This document shows, in pieces, positions 18,624-29,701 of a DNA stretch of 64,000 nucleotides. The stretch's first letter is position 1. Each line of letters opens with the position of its first letter. The stretch covers positions 186,001 to 250,000 of the forward strand of contig JAHCMI010000001.1 of the NCBI GenBank assembly GCA_019192545.1, given 5' to 3'. Source of the DNA: Rivularia sp. MS3 (lineage in GTDB: Bacteria > Cyanobacteriota > Cyanobacteriia > Cyanobacteriales > Nostocaceae). Under the pieces are notes generated by a model. The model made no database searches and had not been told where the DNA came from. It was given only the letters and a program-made list of their open reading frames with translations. The position numbers and the translations under genes were made by a program.

Positions 18624-18648
18624 AAAGACGTAGCAGTGCTACGTCTTT
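18624..18648. terminator. Perfect palindrome after the QueA-like gene (AGACGTAGCA family)
   Basis: A 12-bp perfect stem, AAAGACGTAGCA against TGCTACGTCTTT, around one base. It stands in the spacer between convergent genes and belongs with the palindromes at 4261 and 40814. Confidence 0.65.
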
Positions 18649-18673
18649 CCGTATATTAGGTTGTTGCAACTTA

Positions 18674-19969
18674 TTAATTTTCAAAGGAATTGTTACGAGC
18701 TCGTAAATCGATAGCGAAACGAGATATTTGATTATTGCTAGAAGTAGTTTTCTTTTCCGATTTATCTTTATCTTTTTCTGTGTCTTTCAAACAATCTTTT
18801 TTAGTTAATTTTGCAATATCCTTAACTAGAAAAGATTGCCCAGGTTCGGTAATACCTATTCCCACACTAGAGTGTGCATCAACTTCGGAAAGCTTGATTG
18901 TACCAATTTTGTTAGTTGCATAACGAAGTACTCGTCCAGTTACGGGATCTATAACAGGATAAGGAGAACGTTCAATAGAGAAAGTCATTCCTTTACAGTA
19001 TCCATGCAATCTACCTTTATTTACGATCACCATATTTCTACCGTATTTACTATCAAAGTAAGCATCAGCAATTAGAGTTGGTTTTCTAACTAAACAAGCG
19101 AGTTCGTCAGTACGAAAATTTAATTGCTCAACGATTTGATTAATTGCATCTTCAGATGCTCTAGCTAGTAGCTTTTTTAAAATATTATTACTATTAGAAG
19201 AAATAATAGTTTCTGGTATACTACCACTGTCAATTGTAAATACGACATTTGAATTTCTTGTTCCTGAATTCCATTTGCCACTAAAAACATCTAAATTTGT
19301 GTTATTTGTATTAGTAATCCTTACATTAATATTAGGTATCGTAATATTAGTATAAGACTTACTACTACGACCATCACCTTCAGCAGGCATAACAATATCG
19401 CCTGTAGCAGTATCTATCAATCGAAAATTCAATTTAACTTGAACTTCGTTATTTTTTTTATTTGTTCCGAATCCTAATAATTGTCTCTTAATATCTCCAC
19501 TCAGTTCAAATTGATTAACTGTGCCAATTAATACTGCCTCTATACCATATTGCTTGCGAAGATAGCGTAAATCTTCTACACTAATTGACTCTTGAGGTAT
19601 TCTATAATAATTCCCTTGTGTATACCTGACCTCTTTAGGCTTTATCTGAGACCAATTAACTACACGGAAACTATTATTTTTGGCTAATTGACTTGCAAGT
19701 ATCTCGCCAATGCCTTTAAATTGATATTTCTCGGGATATCCTCCTGCTGGATTTTCAATAGTAATAGTCTCTACAAAAAAAACAGTAATTCCAATTTTCC
19801 TTTCCGCTCCTTCATTAAGATGAAATAAAGACTTATTCTCTCGACAAAAATCTAACCTTTTTGTATCTTCTGCTTTTACAGGTTTAATACTACCAACCCC
19901 AACACTCAAAGCAAATAACGAAGCGATAAAAGACGAGGTTAGGCGACGAACAAAATTACAATTCATCAT
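18674..19969 (-). CDS. CsgG/HfaB-like exported protein, copy 1
   Basis: A 432-residue exported protein resembling the CsgG curli-secretion and outer-membrane lipoprotein family at the level of fold motifs: a Rossmann-like start (KIGITVFFVE), then LASQLAKNNSFRVVNWSQIKP, YGIEAVLIGTVNQFE and RLIDTATGDIV. A signal peptide is present but no lipobox Cys, so it is unlikely to be an anchored lipoprotein. The start is ATG 19969 (or 19966), because an AAGAGGATA ribosome-binding site lies just upstream and the paralogue begins at the matching position; the longer frame to 20044 adds 25 unmatched residues. It is in tandem with a paralogue at 20172. The C-terminal tail is Lys-rich. Confidence 0.7.
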   Translation of the reverse strand: MMNCNFVRRLTSSFIASLFALSVGVGSIKPVKAEDTKRLDFCRENKSLFHLNEGAERKIGITVFFVETITIENPAGGYPEKYQFKGIGEILASQLAKNNSFRVVNWSQIKPKEVRYTQGNYYRIPQESISVEDLRYLRKQYGIEAVLIGTVNQFELSGDIKRQLLGFGTNKKNNEVQVKLNFRLIDTATGDIVMPAEGDGRSSKSYTNITIPNINVRITNTNNTNLDVFSGKWNSGTRNSNVVFTIDSGSIPETIISSNSNNILKKLLARASEDAINQIVEQLNFRTDELACLVRKPTLIADAYFDSKYGRNMVIVNKGRLHGYCKGMTFSIERSPYPVIDPVTGRVLRYATNKIGTIKLSEVDAHSSVGIGITEPGQSFLVKDIAKLTKKDCLKDTEKDKDKSEKKTTSSNNQISRFAIDLRARNNSFEN

Positions 19970-20171
19970 TATCCTCTTAGTAAGTGAACTTTGGGAAAGC
20001 GGAAAATTCGGTAGCCCAAATTTCAATTGATAGTGCGTATTCAACTATTTATTAAACTATACAAAACATCTGCAATTATTCCGGATTCCGGAGCATTAAT
20101 CAGGGATTAATTTGATTAAACATGTAGTTTGTGATATTACTACGAGCAAATTTTTAACATTGATAAAAAAT

Positions 20172-21332
20172 CTAATCAATCGGTTTGGCAATAATATTTC
20201 CCTCCTCAATCTGCTGCTTGATTTCTTCACTAAAGAGAATGCTAGATGTCTTAGCAGAAATAATCTTGGCAATACTAGATTTATCATCAATACTAATTAT
20301 TTCTATTCGAGCAATAGGTAAAGTTAATATGCGAATAACCTCTTTTGTACGAGGATCGACAAATGTTTTAGTAACTTCTTCCACTTTTAACCTCATGCCA
20401 TTTCGGTAACCATTTAATTTTCCCCGATTGAGAACAATATAATTTCCGAAAGTGCCCACAACAAGACTATTTGTATAGTCAAATCGTCTTAATACAGATG
20501 CAAAACTATCAGAATTGGTATTGATTTTTTCTACAATTTTGTAAATAGCAGCTTTAGTTGCTGAAGTCATTAAACTACCTTCATTTTCAGTTGAAGAATG
20601 ACTAACTTTTTCTTTTTGATTGGTATTTATCGATAATCGAAATTCAGTACCATTTTTAGCATAAATATCATCTAGGTAATTGTTACTGGTAGTTACTGTA
20701 TTTGTATAATTACTATTGTTAACAACTCCTACATTGATTCTAGGTATCTCTAGATTACTTTCCGAAAAATTGGCACTACCATTTTCTGTAAAAGAATCAA
20801 TAATTTCACCCGTACCAGTATTAATAATTCTGATATTTAATTCGACAGCAGCATTAGTATTAGTAGTTGTTTTACCAAAACCAAGGAATCCACCGCCAGA
20901 TGTACGCTTATTAATATCAAATTGAGTTAAAGAACCTATAAGTATTGCTTCAACACCAAATTTTTTGCGAATTTTACACAATTGGGTTTTACTTTTATAG
21001 ATAGGCTCTATTTGCGTTCGTTCAATGACAATAAAGTTACTATCTTTTGCCAAGCGACTTGCTATAATATCAGCGATTCTCGTAATTTCTTCTGGATTGC
21101 TAGATAAAGACCTACTATTTAAACTTGTAGCAGTAATTGTGAAATCAGCAACAGCAATTCTCAATTTAGGAGATGAAAATTGAGCGGGAATAGAACAATC
21201 TTTGTGGATATTAGAGGAATTTTTTTTATCCTTAGCATTCGCAGTTTTTGCAGCGCTCATGCCTGAAAAACATGTAAAAGCTGAAAGAACAATCAACGAG
21301 GTTAACCAGCGAACAAAATAATAATTCCTCAT
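20172..21332 (-). CDS. CsgG/HfaB-like exported protein, copy 2
   Basis: A 386-residue paralogue of the neighbouring gene. Shared blocks include LRIAVADF, IIASRLAKDSNFIVIERTQI, KFGVEAILIGSLTQFD, and RIINTGTGEI. The start aligns with copy 1 at the signal peptide (M-x-N-x-x-FVR-x-LTS). The segment after about residue 180 is Asn/Thr-rich. The CsgG family makes outer-membrane export channels and also appears in sensing or assembly of extracellular proteins; the target here is unknown. No curli subunit or CsgE/F partner is in the window. Confidence 0.7.
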   Translation of the reverse strand: MRNYYFVRWLTSLIVLSAFTCFSGMSAAKTANAKDKKNSSNIHKDCSIPAQFSSPKLRIAVADFTITATSLNSRSLSSNPEEITRIADIIASRLAKDSNFIVIERTQIEPIYKSKTQLCKIRKKFGVEAILIGSLTQFDINKRTSGGGFLGFGKTTTNTNAAVELNIRIINTGTGEIIDSFTENGSANFSESNLEIPRINVGVVNNSNYTNTVTTSNNYLDDIYAKNGTEFRLSINTNQKEKVSHSSTENEGSLMTSATKAAIYKIVEKINTNSDSFASVLRRFDYTNSLVVGTFGNYIVLNRGKLNGYRNGMRLKVEEVTKTFVDPRTKEVIRILTLPIARIEIISIDDKSSIAKIISAKTSSILFSEEIKQQIEEGNIIAKPID

Positions 21333-21764
21333 TTCCCCTCAATAAGTACCTACCTCCATCAGTTGTACAAACTTTAATGCAAGATTGTATCTCTAACCCC
21401 ATCAGTAAATACTACAGCTTCTCTACGGAAATATCCGGTTGTCAAACAGTATAGAATGTATCTAATTAATTTACATCTAAAGATAGTTTTTTTGTTTTAC
21501 ATCAGTAGAGTACTTCTAATTGCGTCATCAGCTAACTTTTGTAATTATTGAGTTCTATTTTCTTATCAGCAGTAAACTTATAAATTACGAATATTCTAAG
21601 TGATATAGGTTATATTAGTTACTATTGTATAAATTTAGTGAATCTATACCACTACTTTTGTAGTATATAAAACATAAGTAATATCCATCAGCAATTCTCG
21701 TCATTGCTAATTGCTTATAAAATAGAGAACTGTATATAACTTTATAAATTTTCAAATAATTAGC
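21333..21764. other. AT-rich divergent spacer
   Basis: 432 bp between divergent genes (CsgG-like copy 2 and miaE). I see no gene or strong secondary structure; promoters for both directions must lie here but no boxes are clear. Confidence 0.4.
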
Positions 21765-22364
21765 GTGCTAATTTCCCAGCTACCAACAATTAATATCCTC
21801 AAGCAAGCTACCAATCCAGCTTGGGTAGATTTAGCAATATCGAACCTAAACGAAATATTACTCGATCATTCCCAATGCGAGCGTAAAGCAGCATCAGCAG
21901 CAATAAACTTTATGTTTCGCTACCCCTCAAATGCGAAAATGGTCAAGGAATTAACTAAAATTGCCAAAGAAGAATTAGAACATTTTGAGCAAGTTAATCA
22001 GTGGTTAGATAAACGAGGTATTGCTTTACGTCCACTAACTCCTCCCCCTTATGGTGCAAAACTTAAAGCTCAAATACGTCCCACCGAACCCAATAGATTT
22101 TTAGATTCTTTACTTGTTAGTGCTTTAATTGAAGCTCGCAGTCACGAACGCTTAGGATTATTAGCTCAGTATTGTCCAGAGCCAGACTTAGCCAAATTTT
22201 ACCAAAGTTTAATGGCATCAGAAGCACGGCATTATGGTATTTACTGGGTACTTGCAGATACTTACTATGACCGTAAAATTGTCATGCAAAGGTTGGATGA
22301 ATTATCCATTGCAGAAAGTGAAATACTCGCAACTCTTTATCATGAGCCAAGGATTCACAGTTAA
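21765..22364 (+). CDS. miaE: tRNA-(2-methylthio-N6-isopentenyladenosine37) hydroxylase MiaE
   Basis: A 199-residue diiron monooxygenase. Ferritin-like ligand motifs are visible: Glu39, the pair Glu70 and His73 (EELEH), Glu123 (LIEARSHE) and the pair Glu153 and His156 (EARH). MiaE hydroxylates the isopentenyl side chain of ms2i6A at position 37 of tRNA. The start is GTG at 21765; no earlier in-frame start is better. The GNAT gene follows 12 bp later, suggesting co-transcription. miaA and miaB are not in the window. Confidence 0.9.
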   Translation: MLISQLPTINILKQATNPAWVDLAISNLNEILLDHSQCERKAASAAINFMFRYPSNAKMVKELTKIAKEELEHFEQVNQWLDKRGIALRPLTPPPYGAKLKAQIRPTEPNRFLDSLLVSALIEARSHERLGLLAQYCPEPDLAKFYQSLMASEARHYGIYWVLADTYYDRKIVMQRLDELSIAESEILATLYHEPRIHS

Positions 22365-22376
22365 CTGTTCACTGAA

Positions 22377-22871
22377 ATGGTAAGTCTTTATTTTCGGGAT
22401 TTTTTAATTCGTCAATGGCAGCCTAGCGATCGCGATTCTGCTGCGGAGGTAATTAGTTGTGTATTATCAGAATACGGTTTGGGTTGGGAACCCGATGGTG
22501 CCGATCGAGATGTATTGGAAGTTGAAGATTTTTATTTAGAGCAGGGCGGAGAATTTTGGGTAATAGAGCATCTTGGTGAAATTGTAGGCACGAGCGCTTA
22601 CTATCCCATCAAACGCGGCGAAAATTCTGTAGAGATACGCAAAATGTATTTATTACCCAAAGTCAGAGGTTATGGATTGGGAAAATTTTTGTTACAACAG
22701 TTGGAAGCAGCAATTACCTGTTGCGGTTTCCAACAAATTTGGATTGAAACCGCCAGCGTCTTAAGTGAAGCCGTCAAGCTTTATGAAAACAACGGCTACA
22801 AAGCAGCAACAGGTGTGGAAACACAACGCTGTGACAGAGTTTACGTTAAAGAGTTAGGAGTTAGGAGTTAG
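22377..22871 (+). CDS. GNAT family N-acetyltransferase
   Basis: A 164-residue acetyltransferase. Motif A is the RGYGLGKFLLQQLE segment (about residues 99-112), preceded by the strand KMYLLPK. The substrate cannot be told. The gene starts 12 bp after miaE. Its last residues, KELGVRS, and its stop codon are encoded by an STRR array, so the original C-terminus may have been replaced. Another unrelated gene in this window (53077) ends with exactly the same seven residues. Confidence 0.85.
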   Translation: MVSLYFRDFLIRQWQPSDRDSAAEVISCVLSEYGLGWEPDGADRDVLEVEDFYLEQGGEFWVIEHLGEIVGTSAYYPIKRGENSVEIRKMYLLPKVRGYGLGKFLLQQLEAAITCCGFQQIWIETASVLSEAVKLYENNGYKAATGVETQRCDRVYVKELGVRS

Positions 22872-22888
22872 GAGTTAGGAGTTAATAA
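22855..22888. repeat. STRR array (GAGTTAG) overlapping the 3' end of the GNAT gene
   Basis: About four perfect GAGTTAG heptamers begin inside the coding sequence and supply its final codons and stop codon. Confidence 0.85.
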
Positions 22889-22966
22889 TTAGCAATTATC
22901 AATTACCTTCTCCTTATTTTCCCATGCCCAACGCCCAATTCCCCATGCCCCAATTTATTTATATAA

Positions 22967-23641
22967 ATGCAAATTTGGAAAAACTTTCTTAATCTTTTTT
23001 TACAATCCAATTGTCCTTTATGTCAGCGCCCTGCTTCGCAAGAATTTTGTGAATATTGCGAAAAACAATTACACAAGTGTCGTTTAGCAAGTCCAAATCA
23101 ACGTAGAGACAATTCTTTACAAATAGTTGCTTGGGGAGCCTACAAAGGAGCAATCAAACGGGCAATAACGACGATGAAATATGACAATCACCCAGAAATT
23201 GCTCGCCCTCTAGGTGAATGGCTAGGGGAAGCATGGCTGCAAGAGTATGGAAATGAAAATTCTTTAATGGTAGTTCCCATTCCGATGCATCCGGATAAAC
23301 AAAAAAAAAGAGGCTTTAACCAAGCAGCACTAATTGCAAAAAGCTTTTGTCACACAACTGGGTTAAAATTAAAGCTAAACGGATTAAAAAGGGTAAAAGA
23401 AACTGAAGCACTATTCGGACTATCAGCAACAGAGCGGAAACAAAACTTAAATCAAGCTTTTGATATCGGAAAAGATTTTCGCCAAGCTCCAAATGTCCCA
23501 ATAATTTTAGTTGACGATATTTACACAACAGGTGCTACCGTCAAATCTGCTATAAAAACTTTAAATAAATATAAAATTATTGTTTCAGGAGTTGCAGCAG
23601 TTGCTGTTCCTTCAAAAGGAAACTATAAAAATAATTCATAG
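22967..23641 (+). CDS. comF: ComF family phosphoribosyltransferase-like protein
   Basis: A 224-residue protein with an N-terminal zinc-binding double CxxC (CPLC, then CEYC) and a phosphoribosyltransferase core with the PRPP motif VDDIYTTGATV (about residues 182-192). The family is linked to natural competence and ssDNA uptake (ComF/GntX). The segment KKRGFNQAALIA is typical. It follows the GNAT gene with repeat-filled spacing and precedes the PPC protein by 71 bp. Confidence 0.88.
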   Translation: MQIWKNFLNLFLQSNCPLCQRPASQEFCEYCEKQLHKCRLASPNQRRDNSLQIVAWGAYKGAIKRAITTMKYDNHPEIARPLGEWLGEAWLQEYGNENSLMVVPIPMHPDKQKKRGFNQAALIAKSFCHTTGLKLKLNGLKRVKETEALFGLSATERKQNLNQAFDIGKDFRQAPNVPIILVDDIYTTGATVKSAIKTLNKYKIIVSGVAAVAVPSKGNYKNNS

Positions 23642-23712
23642 GCAAGTTTGCCTAATAAAAATTATAATTAACCAACATTAAGATTATTTTTACAGGAAAA
23701 CTACATACAATC

Positions 23713-24183
23713 ATGAGTAAGTCTAAAGCGCTGGGTTTAGGACAATTTGGATTGATTCCTGCTACATTACTGGTAGTTGGTATTAGCACAACAACAGCTT
23801 TTGCTCAAAATAATAAGCAAGCAAATAAATTTTATAATCCCATACCTTTACCCGCCACTTACGAAATTTCTGATGCCCTTTCCGATAAAGATATTCCCAC
23901 AGGGCAAGGCGGGTTTGCTCGAGACTATATGGTAAAGCTAGCTAAAGGTGATAACTTAGCAATTGACCTCTCTTCAGATAGCTTTGATAGTATTATCACC
24001 CTGCTTGCTCCCGACGGTTCGACAATCGCAGAAAATGATGATGGCCCCGACGGTAGCAGTAATTCCCTACTCTTTACCCGCGTTACAAAAGCTGGGACTT
24101 ATATTGTTCGCGTTCGTTCCTTCGGAGAAACCGGAATCGGCAGCTTTAAATTGAAAGTAACCCGATTAAAGCCAGTTAAGTAG
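23713..24183 (+). CDS. PPC-domain secreted protein
   Basis: A 156-residue protein with a clear signal peptide (hydrophobic core around residues 16-30, ending A-F-A-Q) and one bacterial pre-peptidase C-terminal (PPC) domain. The beta-sandwich signatures are visible: LAIDLSSDSFDSIITLLAPDGS, ENDDG and GTYIVRVRS. PPC domains usually sit at the C-terminus of secreted proteases; here it stands without an enzyme, so it may be a small adhesive or wall-associated protein. Confidence 0.85.
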   Translation: MSKSKALGLGQFGLIPATLLVVGISTTTAFAQNNKQANKFYNPIPLPATYEISDALSDKDIPTGQGGFARDYMVKLAKGDNLAIDLSSDSFDSIITLLAPDGSTIAENDDGPDGSSNSLLFTRVTKAGTYIVRVRSFGETGIGSFKLKVTRLKPVK

Positions 24184-24252
24184 TTAGGAGTTAAGAGTTA
24201 GGAATTAAGCATTGATAATTAGAAAAGTTATTAATTATTAACTGTTAACTGT
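24181..24252. repeat. STRR array between the PPC protein and cobS
   Basis: Degenerate GAGTTAG-like units start at the PPC gene stop codon and are followed by TTAACTG repeats up to the cobS stop codon. Confidence 0.6.
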
Positions 24253-25044
24253 TCACTGAATCGTCATCGCGCAGAGAAACAGCGCTTCAGTCCATTCTAC
24301 GACTGCGCCATAAGTATCGCCCGTATGACCACCTAATTTATAGTTAAACCAAGCACCCGTTAGGAAAGCAATGGCAATTCCAATAAGTGTTATTTTTAAT
24401 GCTGTGCATAGGTTATTTTGATTCAATTCGCTAAATATAAGCTTTACACAACTTAAAATTAGCAAAAGAAAAACTGAAGGTAAAACGTCAGCGTAAGAGT
24501 TGATGGCTTGCTTGTGAAATGCACCCTTACCAGTTGGTTTGAGATAGTCATATCTTTGTATCGCTAACATCTGACCCCAACGTCCCCAGGCACAAGCAGC
24601 CATTAATATCAACCAGCGATTTTGTTGTATTTCCGTTAGAGCCAACGTTTTCAGCAAGATGATGATGATGGCAGCCATTGCTCCAAAGGCTCCTGTAGCG
24701 CTATCGCTCATTACTTCTAAGCGCCGTTCTTTATCCGTTACTGCTAGCCCGTCAGCAGTATCCATTGCTCCATCTAAATGTAGCCCTCCCGTAATCGCAA
24801 TCCAAATTGCCACCACTAATGAACTGCGAGTAAGTACTGGCATTCCCAAAAAATTGGCTACAATATCAAATAATCCTAAAATACCTCCAATTATGATTCC
24901 AATCCAAGTCGCACAGCGGGCTACATTCGTAAATTCTAATCTTTCAAAATAAGGCAGCGGTATAGACGTATAAAATATAATACTTGCAACCATATTTAAC
25001 AGTTGATTTTTCCACCACAGGTATTGAGAATTCATCCTTGTCAA
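24253..25044 (-). CDS. cobS: Adenosylcobinamide-GDP ribazoletransferase CobS
   Basis: A 263-residue integral membrane enzyme with about six hydrophobic segments. The signature [16 protein letters not shown] is at about residues 86-101 and [12 protein letters not shown] follows at about 111-122. CobS joins adenosylcobinamide-GDP and alpha-ribazole in the last steps of cobalamin or pseudocobalamin synthesis. It is a lone cob gene here. I looked for a cobalamin riboswitch upstream and did not find the conserved box. Confidence 0.93.
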   Translation of the reverse strand: MTRMNSQYLWWKNQLLNMVASIIFYTSIPLPYFERLEFTNVARCATWIGIIIGGILGLFDIVANFLGMPVLTRSSLVVAIWIAITGGLHLDGAMDTADGLAVTDKERRLEVMSDSATGAFGAMAAIIIILLKTLALTEIQQNRWLILMAACAWGRWGQMLAIQRYDYLKPTGKGAFHKQAINSYADVLPSVFLLLILSCVKLIFSELNQNNLCTALKITLIGIAIAFLTGAWFNYKLGGHTGDTYGAVVEWTEALFLCAMTIQ

Positions 25045-25417
25045 AATAATTACCTAAGTAGGAATAAAACAATGGCACTCACGATTACCGCACAAATAAC
25101 AGTATCAAATTTTAAAACTTGAAATAAGATTTACTTGTATGAGAAACTGAGCCAAAAAATTTGTTATGCTTATCTAAGTAGCAAAAAATAAGCAAGTAAA
25201 AATTGTAACATTTTCATGAAGCATAAAAAAATGCATTTCAATCGGTGGTAGTGTTTTTTGTACTTTGAAAAAAAAAGCTAATAATTAATATCAGCGAGTT
25301 TAAACAATTGCCCCACCATATCTGATATTTATATTGCAGGGCACAGATTACCGATGATTAATTAGTTATGCAGGCTATAACGTTGTACTTCACCTTTGCT
25401 CAAAAAGCTATTTGATT
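25045..25417. other. Divergent spacer, no gene seen
   Basis: AT-rich region between cobS and the next gene on the plus strand. No ORF of note, no riboswitch box and no strong hairpin recognised. Confidence 0.4.
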
Positions 25418-25870
25418 ATGAATCACCATCTACCTTCTGCCAAAATACCAGCTCCATGCATCGTCAATACAGGTGTCATCGTAAATAAACTTGATATACG
25501 ACGATTACTGGCGGATTTAGGTCGTGTCCGCTATGCTTACACCCAAGATGGTGAGGTTTGCGCTGCGGGTGAAGGGGATGTAATGGAAGTTTTTGCAAAT
25601 CCCCGACGCTCTACATTAGTGGCAAACAATGCTCTTTATCTAAACGTTTACAGTTTTGACTATTTAGAGCTTCAGCAATCATCTGAGAAAGAAGCTTGCT
25701 TTGACTTAGTTCAGGAAGATATGCGTTTGCGTTTAATTCCCCTTTCAACTCCAATGCAAGAGCGGCAGGAACGTTGCTGGAACAGTAACGCTATTGAAGC
25801 AATGATGGAGCAAGTGTTATCGGCAAAATGGGATGCTGAAATTGATGATGATAGTTCCGATTTGTTCTAA
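25418..25870 (+). CDS. Conserved hypothetical protein upstream of tgt
   Basis: A 150-residue soluble protein starting at ATG 25418 (the TTG two codons earlier is less likely). It begins with an IVNTGVIVNKLDIRRLLADLGRVRYAY segment and contains a GEGDVMEVFANPRRSTLVANNALYLNVYSFDYL block, ending in an acidic tail (DDDSSDLF). I do not recognise a family. It lies 52 bp before tgt on the same strand, so a shared transcript is likely. Confidence 0.6.
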   Translation: MNHHLPSAKIPAPCIVNTGVIVNKLDIRRLLADLGRVRYAYTQDGEVCAAGEGDVMEVFANPRRSTLVANNALYLNVYSFDYLELQQSSEKEACFDLVQEDMRLRLIPLSTPMQERQERCWNSNAIEAMMEQVLSAKWDAEIDDDSSDLF

Positions 25871-25889
25871 ATTTGGTTTAATAAGTTAA

Positions 25890-27026
<1,137 letters not shown>

Positions 27027-27252
27027 GCAGTTACTAGTTATCAATAGTTCACACAAACTTTAATTTTGATTTGGTTTTAGGGAACCATATATCTATTAAA
27101 GGGAATATTAACTACCATTTCAGCAAAATTTTTTGCAGCATTTACTTCTAATCCAATAAAGCCGATATTTGCTGCTTTATTTGCATGGAATCATTTTGGC
27201 TGATGATTTGGCACTATTATTTCCTCTAACCCTAAAACTCTAATTGATAATA

Positions 27253-29664
27253 ATGCAACAAGTTTTACATAGTAATATAAAAACTCGATTTAACTCAAAG
27301 CGGGAAATACTCATAGCATCATTATTGATACCTTTAATACACTTATGTTTGTGCAAGATATCTTTATCGCTGTCTTTCCAAAATGGTTCATCAGCAATTT
27401 GGCTTTCAGCAGGACTTTATTTAGGTAGTTTCATTCTATTCGGATATCGTCTTTTACCTGGTTTATTTATAGGTGCTTTGATTGCTAATAGTATATTTTT
27501 TTATAAAAACGACTTTATCACAAGCAGTTTTATCGCTATTTATAATGTAGTTAACCCCTTCGTCGCTAGTATATTAATAAATAGCTTTATTAAAAGTAGT
27601 AATTTATTCAAGCACTCTAAAAATATTTTTAAGTTTTTTATATTAATAATTCCTACTCCGATAGTAATTACTACTCTAGCAACTATGACCTTATGTATGC
27701 GTGGTATTGTGCCTTGGACTATTTATAAAGAAGTATGGCAAGGTTGGTTTACATCGGTCATTGCTGGAATTTTAATTGTTACGCCAGGAATGCTGCAATG
27801 GTTGCAAACAAAACAACATCGCAAACAACTGCAAACAGCAAAAATTAGCGAATTATTATTACTGATAATATCATTTATTTTTATTTGCTATATAGTTTTT
27901 TGGCAAGATTATCCTTTGGAATATATGATGATTCCGCTGTTAATCTGGTCGGCTTTTCGTTTCGGAGAACGAGAATCAACAATATTTGTTTTCATTATTT
28001 CGGGGATTGCAATTTTTGGTACTGTTCGGGGTTTTGGTTCCTTTGGAAAATTAGAATCTATAGATAAATCTTTATTGTTATTGCAGTCTTTTATTTGTGT
28101 CATTGCAATAACTACTTATGTTCTTTGCGCTGTAATTAATGAAAATCGGCAAGCACAAATAAAGCTAAAGAAAGTTAACGAAGAATTAGAATTTAGGGTA
28201 GAAGAGCGTACTTTTCAGCTAGGAGAAGCATTAACGATAGCCGATAAAGCAAAAATTGCTGCTGATAATGCGAATAAAGCAAAAAGCGAGTTTCTTGCCA
28301 ACATGAGCCATGAGTTGAGAACTCCACTTAACGGTATTCTTGGTTATGCTCAAATTCTGAGAAATTCGGAAAAGATGACGGATAAGGCAAGTAAAGGAGT
28401 TGATATTATTCATCAGTGTGCTTCTCATCTATTAACTCTAATTAATGATATTTTAGATTTATCAAAAATAGAAGCTCGGAAAATGGAGCTTTATCCAGTG
28501 AAGTTTCATTTTCCATCTTTTTTACAAGGGGTTGTAGAAATCTGTCGTATTCGTGCCGAGCAAAAAGGTATTTCGTTTATTTATCAGCCTGATGCGGAAT
28601 TACCTGTAGGCGTAGAAGCTGATGAAAAACGATTGCGTCAAGTTTTAATTAACTTACTGGGTAATGCTATCAAGTTTACCGATTATGGTAGCGTGATTTT
28701 GAAAGTTGATGTCGTAAATCAAGATGAAAATAAAAATTATCAAATCCGTTTTGAAATTGTAGATACGGGCATGGGAATGTCTCCCGAACAATTAAATAAG
28801 ATTTTTCAACCTTTCGAGCAGGTAGGAAATATCAAAAAACAGGCTGAAGGTACCGGATTAGGATTAGCAATTAGCTTGAAAATAATTTCTTTGATGAATA
28901 GCGAGATTCAGGTAGAAAGCGAAATCGATAAAGGCAGTAATTTCTGGTTTGAATTAAATTTGTCATCTTATGAAGATTGGGTAGAAACCTCTAGCATCAC
29001 CCCGCAAGGTAAAATCATCGGATATCAAGGAAGAAAACAAAAAATCTTGGTAGTTGATGATAAATGGGAAAATCGTTCGGTTGTTAAGAATTTACTTCAA
29101 CCGATTGCTTTTGAAGTTGAAGAAGCGAGTAATGGTAAAGAAGGTTTAGATAAAGCGAAAGTATGGCAGCCAGATGTTATAATTACCGATTTAGTAATGC
29201 CTGAAATGGATGGTTTGGAGTTAATTAAACATTTACGAGATTTGCTGCCAGAAAAGACAGTAATTATTGCTTCTTCTGCAAACGTATTTGAAGCAGAGCA
29301 ACAGAAAAGTTTGCATATTGGTGCGAATAGTTTTTTACCAAAGCCAGTACAGCTAGAAAGTTTATTAGAATTACTAGGCAGAGAATTAAAAGTTGAATGG
29401 ATTTACGAAGACACTAAATTATTAAACGTCAAATCTCAAACAGTAAGTAATACATCATCAGAAATTGTTCCACCACCAGACGAAATATTGCGTCATCTGC
29501 ATTCAGTAGCAAAAAAAGGTGATGTTTACGCAATCATCGACGAAGCTAACAAATTAAAAGATAATGACGGCGAGTTAACATTATTTGCTCAACAAGTCAT
29601 TCACTTCGCAGAAAATTTTCAACTCAAACCCCTGCGACAGCTTATTAAAGAATATCTTAGTTAA
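27253..29664 (+). CDS. Hybrid histidine kinase with MASE1-like membrane sensor
   Basis: An 803-residue kinase. The first 300 residues have about eight hydrophobic segments and resemble MASE1 (AIWLSAGLYLGSFILFG, YRLLPGLFIGALIAN). A short coiled coil follows, then the HisKA domain with the phospho-acceptor His353 (SHELRTPLNG), HATPase boxes (N in LLGNAIKFTD, DTGMGM, GTGLGL) and a C-terminal receiver domain with Asp646 (ITDLVMPEMDG). The signal is unknown. ATG 27253 replaces a TTG three codons upstream. The response-regulator/kinase gene begins 37 bp downstream, so they probably form an operon. Confidence 0.88.
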   Translation: MQQVLHSNIKTRFNSKREILIASLLIPLIHLCLCKISLSLSFQNGSSAIWLSAGLYLGSFILFGYRLLPGLFIGALIANSIFFYKNDFITSSFIAIYNVVNPFVASILINSFIKSSNLFKHSKNIFKFFILIIPTPIVITTLATMTLCMRGIVPWTIYKEVWQGWFTSVIAGILIVTPGMLQWLQTKQHRKQLQTAKISELLLLIISFIFICYIVFWQDYPLEYMMIPLLIWSAFRFGERESTIFVFIISGIAIFGTVRGFGSFGKLESIDKSLLLLQSFICVIAITTYVLCAVINENRQAQIKLKKVNEELEFRVEERTFQLGEALTIADKAKIAADNANKAKSEFLANMSHELRTPLNGILGYAQILRNSEKMTDKASKGVDIIHQCASHLLTLINDILDLSKIEARKMELYPVKFHFPSFLQGVVEICRIRAEQKGISFIYQPDAELPVGVEADEKRLRQVLINLLGNAIKFTDYGSVILKVDVVNQDENKNYQIRFEIVDTGMGMSPEQLNKIFQPFEQVGNIKKQAEGTGLGLAISLKIISLMNSEIQVESEIDKGSNFWFELNLSSYEDWVETSSITPQGKIIGYQGRKQKILVVDDKWENRSVVKNLLQPIAFEVEEASNGKEGLDKAKVWQPDVIITDLVMPEMDGLELIKHLRDLLPEKTVIIASSANVFEAEQQKSLHIGANSFLPKPVQLESLLELLGRELKVEWIYEDTKLLNVKSQTVSNTSSEIVPPPDEILRHLHSVAKKGDVYAIIDEANKLKDNDGELTLFAQQVIHFAENFQLKPLRQLIKEYLS

Positions 29665-29701
29665 CTTCAGAGATTAAGTTTTAAATTAGAAAAACTAAAT
29701 T

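Noticed and set aside
25045-25417. Cobalamin riboswitch upstream of cobS
   Set aside because: I could not find the conserved B12-box or the expected fold.
27077-27190. Minus-strand 37-codon open stretch reading NIGFIGLEVNAAKNFAE
   Set aside because: It looks coding-like but has no start, no family match and a stop on each side; too little to call a pseudogene.
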